The notes beneath the pieces are model-generated. The model had not been told where the DNA came from. It did not search any database and worked only from the letters and a program-made list of their open reading frames with translations. A stretch of DNA of 64,000 nt, from the NCBI GenBank assembly GCA_030248065.1, contig JASAMV010003304.1, positions 1-64,000 on the forward strand, in the 5' to 3' direction. This DNA is from Rhynchonema sp. JSB1_4 (taxonomy: Eukaryota; Nematoda; Chromadorea; Monhysterida; Xyalidae). Position 1 is the stretch's first letter, and every line of letters starts with the position of its first letter. The position numbers and the translations under genes were made by a program. This document shows positions 1-11,636 of this stretch, one piece after another.

Positions 1-47
1 CAAGTGAGTTCAAGCGGCATTCAGGATAAATAAATGTTCGACTTTGT

Positions 48-278
48 CTAAAGCGGAATAAACGTCTTTGTCGCCGGAAATCGCCGCACCGAAAATACTT
101 TCTGGCTCCGAAACTCCGTTTCACCTGCGTCTGTCCTCTCTATGTCTCGCGTGGGGGCCCCGCTCGTCGTCGTGCTCCCGTACTGGAGCCCGACGGCGGC
201 GGCGTGCTTGAACTCGTTCCTCAACCATACCGTGTAACCCCTTCCTCCTCGACCCGGTGCCCGTCCCGGAGGCGGTAG
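48..278 (-). CDS. possible 3'-terminal RGG/Arg-rich exon of the SAFB-like gene
   Basis: On the minus strand an acceptor ending CTGCAG at 279-284 opens a 231-nt frame that ends in TAG at 48-50. It begins with an RGG-box-like stretch (GRAPGRGGRGY), which suits the C-terminal tail of SAFB/SLTM proteins. It would join in phase 0 to the preceding exon if that exon used the donor AAG|GTGTAG at 756 instead of running to its own stop at 750. A second overlapping frame is also open and Arg/Asp/His-rich, so the correct frame is not certain. Nothing else is visible in 279-749 apart from A/T-rich sequence. Confidence 0.35.
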   Translation of the reverse strand, partial: LPPPGRAPGRGGRGYTVWLRNEFKHAAAVGLQYGSTTTSGAPTRDIERTDAGETEFRSQKVFSVRRFPATKTFIPL

Positions 279-749
279 CTGCAGGCGTCACGTCCAACCA
301 AACTCACGTCACGTTGGGGCGCTGCCGCCGAAAAGACAAGTCTGCGAACTACACAAATTGTAGGTGAACCAAATCATAGTTAACAGAAACACTATGAACG
401 GCAGGCAACATTACATCGAAAACATCTACATCTGGAAAAACTCGACACCCGACATTGAAGAAAAAAGCTGACATCCGACAGTTTTGAAAAATACCCAACA
501 ACCGCATTTAATCTTTTTGAACCAAAACTTTCAAAAAAAACAGATAAAGTTTGTTCATTTGCACAACTCATTTTTTTCGCCCAATTTACTCGAATTTAAA
601 TTTTTTTCAAACGAAATAAACACCAACATCTCGAAAGAAAACTTAATCCGAAGAAAATTTTCTCTCAAAATTCTTGTCTCAGCTGATGTCAAAAACTGAT
701 GTTTTGAACCGCAATGTCTGGACCGCAGACATCTGGAAGCACCTGACGC

Positions 750-3700
750 CTACACCTTTTTGGCAACCGACACCCGACATTCCTCTAACACTAGCATTGA
801 CATCCATGCTAACTGTTGTTGTTGTGCGGCCATGCGCAACTGCTGCAATTCCAGCTTCGCGCGCTTCCAAACGCTCCCTTGGTCCACTATTTGTTCGCGT
901 TCCTGAATTAGCTCGATGAACAGCAGGTAATAGCAGTGATGTAGTTGGTCCGAGCAAGAAAGCTAGCTAGCTAGCCGGGTACCCCGATTTGGGGGTATTG
1001 GCCCAGAAGTCAAAAACGTGATATAAAAATTGGTCGAAATTGTGCTAAAATAAGCCGTAAAATGCGTGTTTTTGTGCATGTGTGAGCAAACTAGACCATT
1101 TTGGACCACAAATTGGCCATTTTGGCACCAATATCAACACTTTGTTGACTTTATGACCGGAGCAAGAAAGCAAGAACTCCCCCAAGCACGTCACTGGGTA
1201 ATAGAATATTGAAATTTACATGCGATCGAAAATCAAGTGAAAGTTCACCTTGTCCAATTTCAATTTCTCCACACTTCGTCTGTAATCATCCTCGGCCCGT
1301 CGTCGTTCCTCCATCACAATCATTTCCGACGGCATCGGACGCAGACCACGACCCTGTGGAAATTGGTCAAGGTGCTGGTGTAGAGTACGAAATGAAGGAA
1401 ATAGAAGAAAAAAACAGATCTAGATCTAACCATGAGTGGCGGTGGATGTGCGTGTTGACGCATTGCGTGGCGGTCCGGATGCGTGAACAACGGTTGCGGG
1501 GCACGACGGGGATCGAGGAAACGACGCGACGAACGCGCCTGAATGCAACACAGGGCAACGTGTTGAAGGGAGAATAAAGTTAACAGCTAGGTTTTGCGGC
1601 AATCGCTCGAGCTGGCATTACAGAATTAAATTAAAATTAAAATCGATCCACAGATTTAAACAAAATAGACGATGCGGTGCGAACAATATACATACCTGCG
1701 CAATTCTAGTCCTGGCGTACGACGTGGTGATTCCGCCCCTGCGTGTGGGTGGCGCCCGACTGGCTGGTTCTATGCGCGGACGACGGCTGCCGGGACTGCG
1801 ACGACCACTGCCACGAACCGCACGCGTCGACCCGGCTGCAGTGATGTTTCAATAATTAGGGAGGGATAATGAAGATAGAACACAAATGAAGACAACATGG
1901 AGCTGATACTAACGTCGTTTCACACCGCGTTTACTCGACGACGAGCCCGACGCACGCGATTTCTTTGCATCTTTGTCCTTCGACTTGTTCTTGCCTTCTT
2001 TACCTGCAGACGCATAGTTTTAGCGAATCGTCTTGAGTGAACGAAGTTCAAGATAAGCAGAAGGTACCACACTTTCTACTACCTTCAGGTTCTGGCGAAA
2101 TCGTGATGATATCGGGTTCTGCCTTCTTCGACACCTGCTTGGGGCCGGATTCAGCTTTTTTGGCCGAAGCGGGTGTGCTCGGTTTTGAACCATCAATCCC
2201 GGGAGGCAGTTGGCCTTGTCGAGTCTGCAAAGCTTGGGGATGCTGACCGATTCAACAAAAACACACAAACGAAGCGCGATTAACTGGAAACCGATGCACA
2301 AACTTCGCGAGAACGCGCAACAAACCAGACCATACATCAAAACGCACCCGTTCGACGCCAATAGTCTTTCCATTCAAATCAGCTCTGTGCAGGTGCTGAA
2401 TGCATTTGCTGGCCTCTTCTGCAGTCTGCATCGTCACATAGCCGTAGCATTTGTTCCCGGGCGCCTTCGTTGACGTTATGATCTTGGCTGCAGTCACGTG
2501 ACCGTACTTGGAGAACAGCGCCTGAATTGAGCATGGTGATGATGCTTAGAATTCCTATCTTAGAATTCTCAGCTCTGCGCAACGCGCATTCATTAGCACG
2601 TTTTTTTAAAAACATTCGCGATTGTTTGCGGCATACGTGATACATTTTCCAAAACAACGTGCAAAACTGACTGTCTCATTTCATTCTGGTGTAACGTGTC
2701 CTAAAATAAATCGCTATTATTTCGTTGTTACCTTCAAGTCGGCGGCGCGTGTATCGGTTGACAGGCCGGTCACCCAAAGGTTGCGATTGTCGGCATCGGC
2801 AGCTGAGGAAAATAGCAGAATGAAACACCGACGTATCCAAGTGAAGAATAATTATACGTTCAAACCTTTCTTATTATCGCCTGTTCCCGAAGCCGACTTT
2901 TGCGCCGTTGCGGCAGAGCTGAAAGAACAATGGACAAGTGTAAGCATTTGATACAGTAAGGAAAAATTGCTGTTACCAGAAGTCATCCCTAAGATAAACT
3001 ACTTACACAATATACTAAGCCCTGAAAATATAAGCGAATTTTGACATGAACAGATAGATGAAAGGGAAACCGTTGCGATAATGGCAATAATTCTGTTGCA
3101 AGTCGATAGTTGTCTTGGTGTTGACGGATATTGCAGGCCAGACGGTTGGTGCATGAGGCGTGATCAGTGGACGCGGTGTGATGATGGATTGACAGCAGCA
3201 GCGGACACAGAGATAACCCCCATTACCAGTGTGTGACATGACGTATGTGGTGCGTGTATGTTTGTGTGTAACCTCACATCAACCTACCTGGCTTTGATAG
3301 TGGCCGCAGCGAGCGGTGCAGCAGTACTGCTCGTGCGTTGCGGCTTCGGCGATTCCGCGGTCAATAATTTTTCAGTTTCATCCTCGGCCACCGTGATCAC
3401 CAGATCCGGCTGTTTGTCTGATGTTTCATCCGCTGGTGATATATTCGACGATGGTGTTGCGTCCTGACCGACGGACGGTGTAGTGGACTTGGCCGCTGGT
3501 GGTGCCTCGACCTCCTCAGTGATCGTTGTCGGCGATGGTTGAGTGCTGGCACTGGCACCCATTTCGCCAACGGCGCTCACCGACGAACTGACGCGTGTCA
3601 ACGACTGCTCGCTCACAGATGATGTTTCAACGATCATCGACATGGTCTCCGACGACTGTTTGTGTGCGGCGGCGTGCAACGCAATCGTGTCCGCTGGTGT

Positions 3701-5782
3701 GAACGGACACTGAGGAGGCACGGCGTCCGGCGGTGGCACGTCCTCGTCAACATCGATTCCGGTCTGCGACTGGTCGGCAGTTGCACTCGACACGTTCGAC
3801 AACTCCTGGTCGGGCACCGGCGGCGTCACAAACGCGTCACTCTTCTTGTCTACCTCCTTACCCACCGGTTGTGCTGCAGCGGTCGGTTGCTGTTGTTGTG
3901 CTTGTACTGGTTGTGTTTCGTCTGAGAATAGGAATTTTGGTTGTGGTGGGTGATTGGATGCACTTGCAATGGCGCAGCTCCAGCAGCTCATGTTTTGACT
4001 TTTGGGCCTTTTTACATCTTTTTCACGGGATAACAGGTAGCATCTCAAAAACCAGTTTAAATTTTTTATTTTGCTGCAAAATACCCGATTGGGGGATGAG
4101 AGTACAAGCTACAGCACGATTGCACATTTGTGGCGATTTCAGGAGAAACGAGTTTCTTCCTTCGTAGCATGATACCGAGTGTATTCTTGGTGAAACTATC
4201 CTGGAAAACATTGACTTTGATGACGGATAGTCGGTGCAGCGCGTTCGCATCATTCCATCGTCTTTGCTCGACTATGGGATAGTGGCGGTTTGTTCATTTG
4301 TAACAGCAGCTCACGCATGGTCATGACGAATTCAAGGACAAAATTTGTGACTATTTGGGGGCGGCAACGTAACGTTGGGATCCGATGTGTGATCGTGATG
4401 GGACGAGGCCGAGGGCCATTCCAGTTTGCGAATGCGAATGGGACAACGCACAACAAAATATTCACGTGCTGTCCTACCTGTCTTACCCTTAGTGGTGGTG
4501 TCCATTTGTTGTTCAGCCGAATCCGCGATGGCTTGTAGCGCGTCCGCATCATTGCTTACGTCCTGCTCCTGCAATAATGAAAGAATTTTCTGTCAGTCTT
4601 GTTTGAAACAACAACTACAACAAAAATCGTGAAAACAACAGCATAAATGCAGACCTCCATCGGTTCATCACCGGCCGGCGCACGAGACCCGTTCGTTATT
4701 GGGACTGAAAAATGAAATGATTGCCAAAAATCGCAGCAGTCATGTCATGAATCAACCACAAGTTTGCAAGCCACCACCGGGGGTTATATTAACCAAAATT
4801 TACCTGTGAATTCAGACGCGTCAGTGTCTCTCTCCTCTACAAAAAAAAGCAACGTGGAAAATACAATCGACACCAAAGATTAAAAAAAACAATTGGCTCA
4901 CCGGGCAACGTCTTACGCGCAGTGAGCTTTGACGAATCCTTGACTGTGAATAGAAACGTAGCCGGATCATGACCTTCAGATATGATGGCCTACAAAATGG
5001 ACGTTTCGCATTACAACCAGACAGGTCGAGACCAGACCAGTGGTGTCCTTGGGTGGGGGTTGTATTTGGTGTATTGAAAATATAGAACAGCTCAAAACTA
5101 GCCAAGTCATATTGGTTTTGGCCTCCAGATGGCACTTCGGCATAGATGAACTTTCTGACCGTAGAAGTGATGGTAAAAACGTCCTTTTTGGAAAGAAATG
5201 CCCGTTTTTTCAGGGGATTTCATTTTCGGTCCAAAAAACAGACTCGGTGTTTTTTACGAAAAAAAACCGTTCTTTTCCTCCTGCAACTATAGTATCCAGC
5301 TCCAAAATTTTTCTTAAAACCGTAAAAATCGACCACTTTTTACCTCCAAAATCACTTGCTCACGCAAGCATAATCCCTAAATTGACAATTTTCACCCTTC
5401 CTGCAACGATTTTTGATCATTTCTTCTCTAAAAATTCACCCTTTTTTGGACAACCCCACACTGGGCATCAGTTTTTTATTTGGGTGGAGTAACCACCAGT
5501 CTCCGAGAATTTTCATTTTGGGTATCCGGGATATGAAAATTTTGGATGTAGTGTTCGTACTTTTTGACTTCCCCATGACACCACCAGACTATATCATAGA
5601 ATTTCAAGCCAAACGAGTCGATATCGTCATCAACACCGGCCCACCTCAGTCAATCGATCAACCAGTGACGGTTTGAGCCCAGTTTTGTCCAAACCCCTGG
5701 CTTCCAACATTGATCTCAAATCGACCACTCGCAAATCAGCCAACAATTTCTGCTCCTCTTTCGCTGGAGTCGTTTCAGACAT
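750..5782 (-). CDS. SAFB: SAFB-like scaffold attachment factor (SAP + RRM protein)
   Basis: Nuclear DNA/RNA-binding protein of the SAFB/SAFB2/SLTM family, which binds matrix-attachment DNA through a SAP domain and RNA through an RRM and acts in transcription and splicing. Fifteen exons close in phase (about 688 aa): 5782-5645, 4989-4902, 4836-4804, 4704-4655, 4568-4487, 3921-3288, 2918-2866, 2802-2732, 2521-2348, 2242-2083, 2003-1926, 1835-1696, 1538-1431, 1353-1249, 902-750. Exon 1 encodes the SAP helix pair (LRVVDLRSMLEARGLDKTG, then LVDRL). Residues 1-360 are acidic and Ser/Thr/Pro-rich. The RRM (about 365-440) has RNP2-like NLWVTGLS and RNP1-like CYGYVTM and is split by one intron. Next come a Lys-rich linker, an Arg/Gly/Ser block and a charged Glu/Arg/Gln coiled-coil-like end. 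The start is the only ATG just ahead of the SAP domain. Human SAFB is longer, and the 3' end here may continue into 48-278. Confidence 0.9.
934..1196. mobile_element. hAT-like MITE, family CAGTGATGTAGTTGG, in an SAFB intron
   Basis: Begins CAGTGATGTAGTTGGTCCG and ends CACGTCACTG. It is flanked by an exact 8-bp duplication, GGTAATAG (926-933 and 1197-1204), the target-site length typical of hAT transposons. It lies between the last two SAFB exons. The inner part (GGGGGTATTGGCC and following) matches the element at 26869-27664. Near the left end is an (AGCT)n stretch. It has no coding capacity. Confidence 0.85.
5036..5595. mobile_element. MITE related to 42224-42967, in SAFB intron 1
   Basis: Starts near CAGTGGTGTCCTTGGG and ends near GACACCACCAG. 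Its interior (for example TTTTTTGGACAACCCC and GGGTATCCGG) matches the element at 42224-42967 in the same orientation. The ends are decayed, and a target duplication is not clear for this copy. It fills most of the 655-bp first intron of the SAFB-like gene. Confidence 0.6.
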
Positions 5783-6276
5783 GATGTTCCACAGGTGTGA
5801 GTTTCAGTAATCGATAAAAGTGGTTCCCAAACTAAAGTTATGAGTTTTCCATGTAGCAAACATTGCCATTGACAGCAGCATGAGACCAAAGATAAAAGCG
5901 GCTCTCAAAGCAGCTTTCCGTTGCTAAGAAGCAACAGGTTCGTTAGAGTTGTTGTTCAACACAGGATACAAATTAGCGTTTTATTTTATTTGCACAATAA
6001 AGTTATGTTTAGTGATAATAGCAACAATTCTAACACTAACACATTTAATGGCAAGCGAACACACACAAACCTGCGCACAAGTCGCTTTATGATACAAGTA
6101 AACATGTTTAATCGTGAACACAACAAATGTGACAGATGAAAAAGCTGCAGAAAAGCAACAATTACTGTCAGCTGAAGGAGCCAACAAGGGAACAATATTT
6201 GGATTGAGCTCTCATTACACAAGGGATAAAATGTAAAACATATAAAAATAAAAATGTCCTACCCAATGGCACGCAT
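5783..6276. other. short gap between PNISR (upstream) and SAFB (downstream), both minus strand
   Basis: A 494-bp spacer between the PNISR stop and the SAFB start codon. On the minus strand it holds AATAAA-type signals around 5980-6000 (TTTATT on the plus strand), which would serve as the PNISR poly(A) site. No ORF with family features is present. The SAFB promoter, or its trans-splice site if this lineage has operons, must lie here. Confidence 0.6.
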
Positions 6277-9200
6277 TCACGAGCGCGATCGACTTCGTCT
6301 CGAGTGTTTGCGCGAGTCTGACGACTTTGGGGATCGCGACCTCGACCGATGTCGTTTCCGGTGTTTGCTACTGCTACTGGACGATGACTGCCGTCGTTCC
6401 TTGTCCCTGTCCGAAGACGAACGGCGATGCTTGTCCCGGTCCTTGTCTCGGTCGCGATGCCGGTCTGAGTCGGACGAACGATGACGTGATGATTTGGGTG
6501 ATCGTGACCGAGACCGCCGGGATGGCAAGCCGCCCCTGCCACTGCTGCTCTTGTGACGCTCATTCGATTGTGAATTGTGATCATTCGTCGTGCACTTTTT
6601 GTCGGATTCCGAACTTTTTGATTCGGAATTGTCTGAAATTATGTGTGATCGCCATTAGAAGCTGTAGCTTAGCAGAATGTCACAGAGTCCCAACAAACGA
6701 AATCGCAGCAGCCAATTCAGTCTGTTAGAACTCCGATTTCTGAAAGGTGATGCTATTACCTTTCGGCGGCGCCTTATCTGAATCTGGGTTACCAACACTC
6801 GTCGGAGCAACAGCGACAGGTTTGGCAGTCGGCAATGCGACCCGGGGTAGGAACATCGGCTTTTTGAACGAATCGACCGCAGTCTTGTCAATGGCAGATG
6901 TCTCCTCCGTGTCCTTGGACCATCGCGAACCCCGCACCTTGGGCTTTGGCGTCGCGGCTGTCGGGGGTTTGAAAATGTCGCCTTCTTCGGTGTCAGACGA
7001 GTCAGATGGCTCAGATTCGGCACCCGCTTCATCACCTAAAAGTGAATTGAGGGTTTACAATTAATAATAAATTTGTTTTATTGTTTAATGGAGTCTCTGA
7101 AAAGTTGAAAGCCCTGAAAATTGTCCACAAATCCATACGATCTTGCATTTCGTTTTTATTTTCTCTAATAAGCCTGCCGGTGTTTATGGTTGACAATAAT
7201 TCGAGCGATATCACAGTACTTGAGCAACATAATCTCAGATGTCGAGCAATTCATTACATAACTTTAAACAAAAAAAACAAAGCTAAAACCCGCTTACCGA
7301 ATGAGCTAATGGCAGCCAAAGCCGAGCTCTGAGCTAGCATCTTTGGTCGCGCTTGAAACAAACAATCGAAGTAAGTGAAACATGTTAAAAAGAAAAATAT
7401 GTAAATGTAAAATTCTCGCAAATCAATACCGGACGCTTTCGAATCGAAGAGTTATTCTCGAATAAAATAATAGCCCACAATTTGGTCAAGTGCAAAGTTC
7501 TGCCGTAACAGGCAATAGTGGCAGGTCAAAGCCACACCAAGTGTTCTTAGACACGCGTTGGTGTCCGCTGACTGAATACCTTTCTTCAGCGCTGCACTGT
7601 ACTCAGAACTTGCAATTTGCTTCAGTTGCTTGTCGGTCGCTGCCAGCAACGTCTCGCCCATCCAAGTCCGCAGTAGAATCATCTGCATTGTTTCACGCAA
7701 TAGATCACTTTTGAAAATTGCCGCAAAACTAACGACTTCATAATTTTCAAAGCACATTCGTAATTCAAAACTGCAACAACTTACGCAGTGTTGTCTTAAT
7801 TCCTCTTCGGTTACCGGTGACGGTGATCGAGCAGGCGATCTCCCTACAATAGGCGATGCATCGCGATCAGCCTTCTTGCCAGTAGGCGATGGCGAACGAC
7901 TCTTTCGTCCGTCGACGTCGCTGTCCACGATGTCCTTGTCCACATCAGACTCCTCGCTGTCACTCTCCTGAACTTATTTTTGTACAGTACTTAAGAATTA
8001 ACACCGAACAGATGAAGATAAAACAGAACCAACGAATTTTGATTTTCCCTTTGCGGCCCGTCGTTGTTCGAGCTGTTTCTGTTTTTCGACCTTCTTCTTC
8101 TCTTCTTCCTCTTTCTTGTGTTTCTCTTTCTCCATCTTTTCCAGTCCCTCACGAATCCATGCCGGCAGTGCCTTGCGTTGTTCAAATCCTGTACAAAGTG
8201 CGATAAGCAATCTCCTTTCCACCTACTTATTTACAAGCAACGAAAATTTAAAAAAGTAGCCGCCGCGCAAACCCAGTATCGGATAGTCAGCCTGATAGCC
8301 ATAACCGCCGCCGCCTTGTCCATACCTGTGGAAAACACCGTTTTTGTCGAAAAACAACTAATTTGTTAAGTGGCATTGACACAATCATACCAGTTTTGAC
8401 CGGAACCATATGCAGCGTAGAATTGTTCAGCAGGAGATGAATAGTCTTCACCGTGCGGCTGAAGTTACGAACGAACTTAAAAACAAGAAAATAACAAAAA
8501 ATGCAATAAATAATCACCGGCGGCCAAACATGTGCATCAGTGGGCCATTGTTCACCATTCGGTCCGGATTCATCTCCCGGCCCTCTCCGATCCTCCACTC
8601 GTTTCTTGTACAACATTTCAGCGACTGGCGTAGTGTCAATTGCCATCAGTGGCTTAGGCCGATGTGGGTCATTGTCCGAAACAGGTGGTGGGGGAGGTGG
8701 GGCTTCACCTGCACATTCGATTGTTGTTGTGATGTTCGGCGTTGTGGTTTACTTACTCATCGTAATTATTTTGACAGACACCAAAAACACAACAGTGAGC
8801 AAAAAACTGACCAAGAATGTTGTTGCTGGAGGGAGCTGCAAGCGGCCCTGGCGCCATTTTTCGCCACGCTCCGGCCTCTTGTGACTGTGTTGGTGGCGTC
8901 GGTGGTGCAGCACCTAAAGTCAACAATTGTTATGAGATTCCTTAAGGAGGCACCTTAAAAATTGCTGAAGAATTGCATTGCACATTGGGAAACGAAACAT
9001 TGTTTACCTCCATACATATGTATCGGCGGGATGTGCCCTGCACCAGGTCCCAGGAATGGTGGCGGAGGCACAAAAGAAGGGCCCGCTTCTGATGACATCG
9101 CACTCGGGAACAGAGGAACATCGCGAGAAGACGGCGCTGGAGGTTCGACCGGAGGGGGAGGTGCTTGTTGCTTCATTTGAATCCATTGTTGCGCCAAAAG

Positions 9201-11636
9201 GGCCCAATTCACTAAAAGATTGTTGCACCAGTCTGTTTTGAAAGAGTGAACGTACACGACATAACACATCAAAGATCAACAATTTTTAATGTTGACTGAT
9301 TCAGAGTAGTTCTGGCTCTGAGGTCTCCCCAGGGCCCAACCACCAAGTCAAAAGGTGCGACGATGTCCCCGGAGACGGATCTATCTATCGGCACGTCAAC
9401 ACATGGGAAAAATTTTGACCCCCAAGTTCACCCACATACCGTAAAAACCTAAATACAGCCCCCCGGAATAGAGCCCCCCCCGTAATACAGCCCCCCAAAA
9501 AGGGGTCAGTGAATTAATAGAGCCCCCTGGAATAGAGCCCCCCCCTAAGTAACATCCCCTATACAGTTGTGTATTAAGGCTTGATAGTGGTGCACAGGTA
9601 CATTTATGCACGTTTGTTGTTCGTTCAGAGCACATAATATGCCTCTAATTGACGAATAGACACGAATAAATGCGATTACATGCGAAAAAAACATCCTTTC
9701 AAACCAGTGTAAGTGGCAGGCCCATGTGTGGGAGGTAAGTATGATGCGGGGTTGGGACCGGAAACGTGAGAGGTATGGTTTTGGTCACCCAAAAAGGCGA
9801 AAAAACACCGTTTTTGTGATACAATTTTGGCCAAAAATTGAGGTAAAAATAGTACTTTTTCAAAATTTTCGCCGAAAATCGCCTAAAAATAGGTATTATG
9901 GGTGGGTTTGCGCGCGGAGCGCGCGATTTTTGGGAAAATAAGGTCGAAAAACACCGATTTTTGTCTTAAAAAGGTATAAAATTGCTTGTGAGAGGTATGA
10001 TTTGGAGTTGTGAGAGGTAAGTACTCAACCCCCCCCTCGGGTTTTGTGGTAGGTAAGTACTGAGAGGGGGGGGTAACCCCCCCAACCACTACTATGTTTC
10101 AAACCCATTTTTAGGGGTTTTTGGGGGTATTTCTGGGAACAATTTTTCAGATTCGGGTCAGTGAATTAATAGAGGCCCCCCGGAATAGAGCCCCCCAAAA
10201 TGGGGCCAGTGAATTAATAGGGCCCCCTTCTATTTAGGTTTTTACGGTATCTATCGTCAATAACTCAGAATTTCACACATTTTACCCCTGATAAAACCAC
10301 CGAAAACAGCATACTGTGCATAGTAGTGGCAAGGGGGATTGGGGGGGTTGAGTACTTAACTACTTACCTCTCACAACTCCAAATCATACCTCTCACAAGC
10401 AATTTTATACCTTTTTGAGGCAAAAATCGGTGTTTTTCGACCTTATTTTCCCAAAAATCGCGCGCGCGCAAACCCACCCATAATACCTATTTTTAGGCTA
10501 TTTTCGGCGAAAATTTGGAAAAAGTACTATATTTACCTCATTTTTTGGGCAAAATTGTATCACAAAAACGGTGTTTTTTTCGCCTTTTTGGGTGACCAAA
10601 ATCATACCTCTCACGATTCCGGGCCCAACCCCGCATCATACTTACCTCCCAGGTCCCACACATGGGCCTGCCACTACACTGTTTGCGAGCAATTCTTGTT
10701 TTGCTTGTGGGTTGTTAATCCTCGCCTGCGTCTTTCAGGCACGAAGAAGGGTCGCATTCAAGGGTGTTTTTTTGCCATTTTTTGAAATTTTCAGACCAAG
10801 AAACACGTTTTCTAGGAAAAATAAATTAAAAATCGGGTAAAAATCTGACCCAAAAAATTCGGGCCGGGACGAGTTTTGGCCCAAACTCGTCCCGGCCCGA
10901 GCCGGCGATTTGGAGGATCGGCCCGGGCCGGCGAATCAAACCCGGCCGGATTGCGACTTCTGCCCCCAGACCCAGACCGGATTCTCGCAGGCCAAAATCT
11001 TGGAGGAACGGTACCCTGGTTCAGTGTAGTTCCTGGTCCGGAGGGGGAACAGGCGGTACCCCCCTTTTTTCGGAGGGGAACAGACGTACCCACCTGGGGG
11101 GGGGAAGGGGGGAGGGACCCGGAAGGGGGGGGGGGGAGGACCCAAATTTGGAGAAAAGTCATTTTTGAGGTCGAAAATTTGGCTCATTTTTGCCCCTTTT
11201 TGGAAAAAATTCTCCATAAAAAGGGTATTTTGGCGACTTTTGACATCATTGACCTAAAAATCACCCATTTTAGGCCAAAAAATGCCTATTTTAGGCCAAA
11301 ATTTGCCTATTTAGGCAAAAATTGGGGGAGCAGACGTACCCGGAGGGGGAACAGTGGGGCAGGCGTACCGTGGAGGGGGAACAGACGTACCCGAGGGGGG
11401 ACCCCCCTCCCCCCAGGAACTACACTGCCCTGGTTTGGTTTGGTTCGTGGTTCGCTCCCCACTCCCCTTTTTGGCCCCACCCCACTCCACCAAGGCACAG
11501 TATCTTCCCCTCAGAATCAGCCACAGCACTGCACTGGACCGATGTCCGATTGGTTAAAAAACGTTGTCAAACCTTGGTCGTTGGGCATATGTTGAAAGGC
11601 GTTTGGCTGCATCCATGGCGGTTGACCGGGCATCAT
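6277..11636 (-). CDS. PNISR: PNISR-like arginine/serine-rich splicing protein
   Basis: Homologue of PNISR (SFRS18/SRrp130), a nuclear-speckle RS protein linked to splicing. Twelve exons close in phase (620 aa): 11636-11540, 9232-9008, 8913-8812, 8708-8518, 8458-8391, 8325-8273, 8188-8034, 7967-7785, 7682-7580, 7351-7298, 7035-6760, 6632-6277. Family blocks: an N-terminal Q/P/W-rich start (MMPGQPPWMQ); a DW...LLAQQWIQMK helix matching the conserved IDWAALAQAW region of vertebrate PNISR; the hallmark ALPAWIREGLEKMEKEK at about 250; an acidic SDSEES/SPSP block; the MILL...ATD helix; LAQSSAL; and a C-terminal RS domain (about 503-620) ending SRSRS. Human PNISR is about 805 aa, so the RS tail is shorter here. 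Intron 1 (9233-11539) is full of nested MITEs. Exon 10 uses an unusual TTTCAAG acceptor. Confidence 0.92.
9437..10249. mobile_element. MITE with TACCGTAAAAACCTAAATA termini, interrupted by a second MITE
   Basis: Left end TACCGTAAAAACCTAAATA at 9437; the right end is its inverse (TATTTAGGTTTTTACGGTA) ending at 10249. Subterminal repeats read AGCCCCCCGGAATAG and GGGGTCAGTGAATTAATAG. The interior (GCACGTTTGTTGTTCG... GACACGAATAAATGCG) recurs at 61712, 63248-63660 and 63674-64000. The element at 9705-10096 has jumped into it. It lies within PNISR intron 1. Confidence 0.8.
9705..10096. mobile_element. hAT-like MITE (family CAGTGTARTGGCAGG) nested in the previous element
   Basis: Left end CAGTGTAAGTGGCAGG; right end CCACTACTATG (decayed). 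Flanked by the exact 8-bp duplication TTTCAAAC (9697-9704 and 10097-10104). The subterminal word is GAGAGGTAAGTA or GAGAGGTATG, repeated at both ends. The core contains CGCGCGGAGCGCGCG and gives no protein. Confidence 0.8.
10319..10681. mobile_element. second copy of the CAGTGTARTGGCAGG family, inverted
   Basis: Reverse-orientation relative of 9705-10096: it carries TACCTCTCACAACTCC words, the same CGCGCGCGC core, and a right end CCACTACACTG preceded by CACATGGGCCTG. The outer limits are approximate and no convincing duplication is seen, so this copy may be truncated or rearranged. Confidence 0.6.
11022..11427. mobile_element. hAT-like MITE, family CAGTGTAGTTCCTGG, copy A
   Basis: Terminal inverted repeats CAGTGTAGTTCCTGG / CCAGGAACTACACTG. 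Exact 8-bp target duplication CCCTGGTT (11014-11021 and 11428-11435). The subterminal word in this copy is GAACAGACGTACCC, repeated several times at both ends. The core (CCCAAATTTGGAGAAAAAGT, then ATTTTAGGCCAAAA repeats) matches 25679-26072 and 62670-63047. It lies in PNISR intron 1, close to exon 1. Just to its right (about 11516-11532) is a solo right end of the CAGTGCTGTGGCTGG family. Confidence 0.88.

Noticed and set aside
3662..4167. Plus-strand frames of 87-144 aa
   Set aside because: They lie opposite SAFB exon 3921-3288, which has proper splice sites, phase and composition.
10876..11595. A 239-aa plus-strand frame and several Gly/Pro-rich frames
   Set aside because: They run through the MITE at 11022-11427 and its flanks, with no homology to any family and no coding-like composition.
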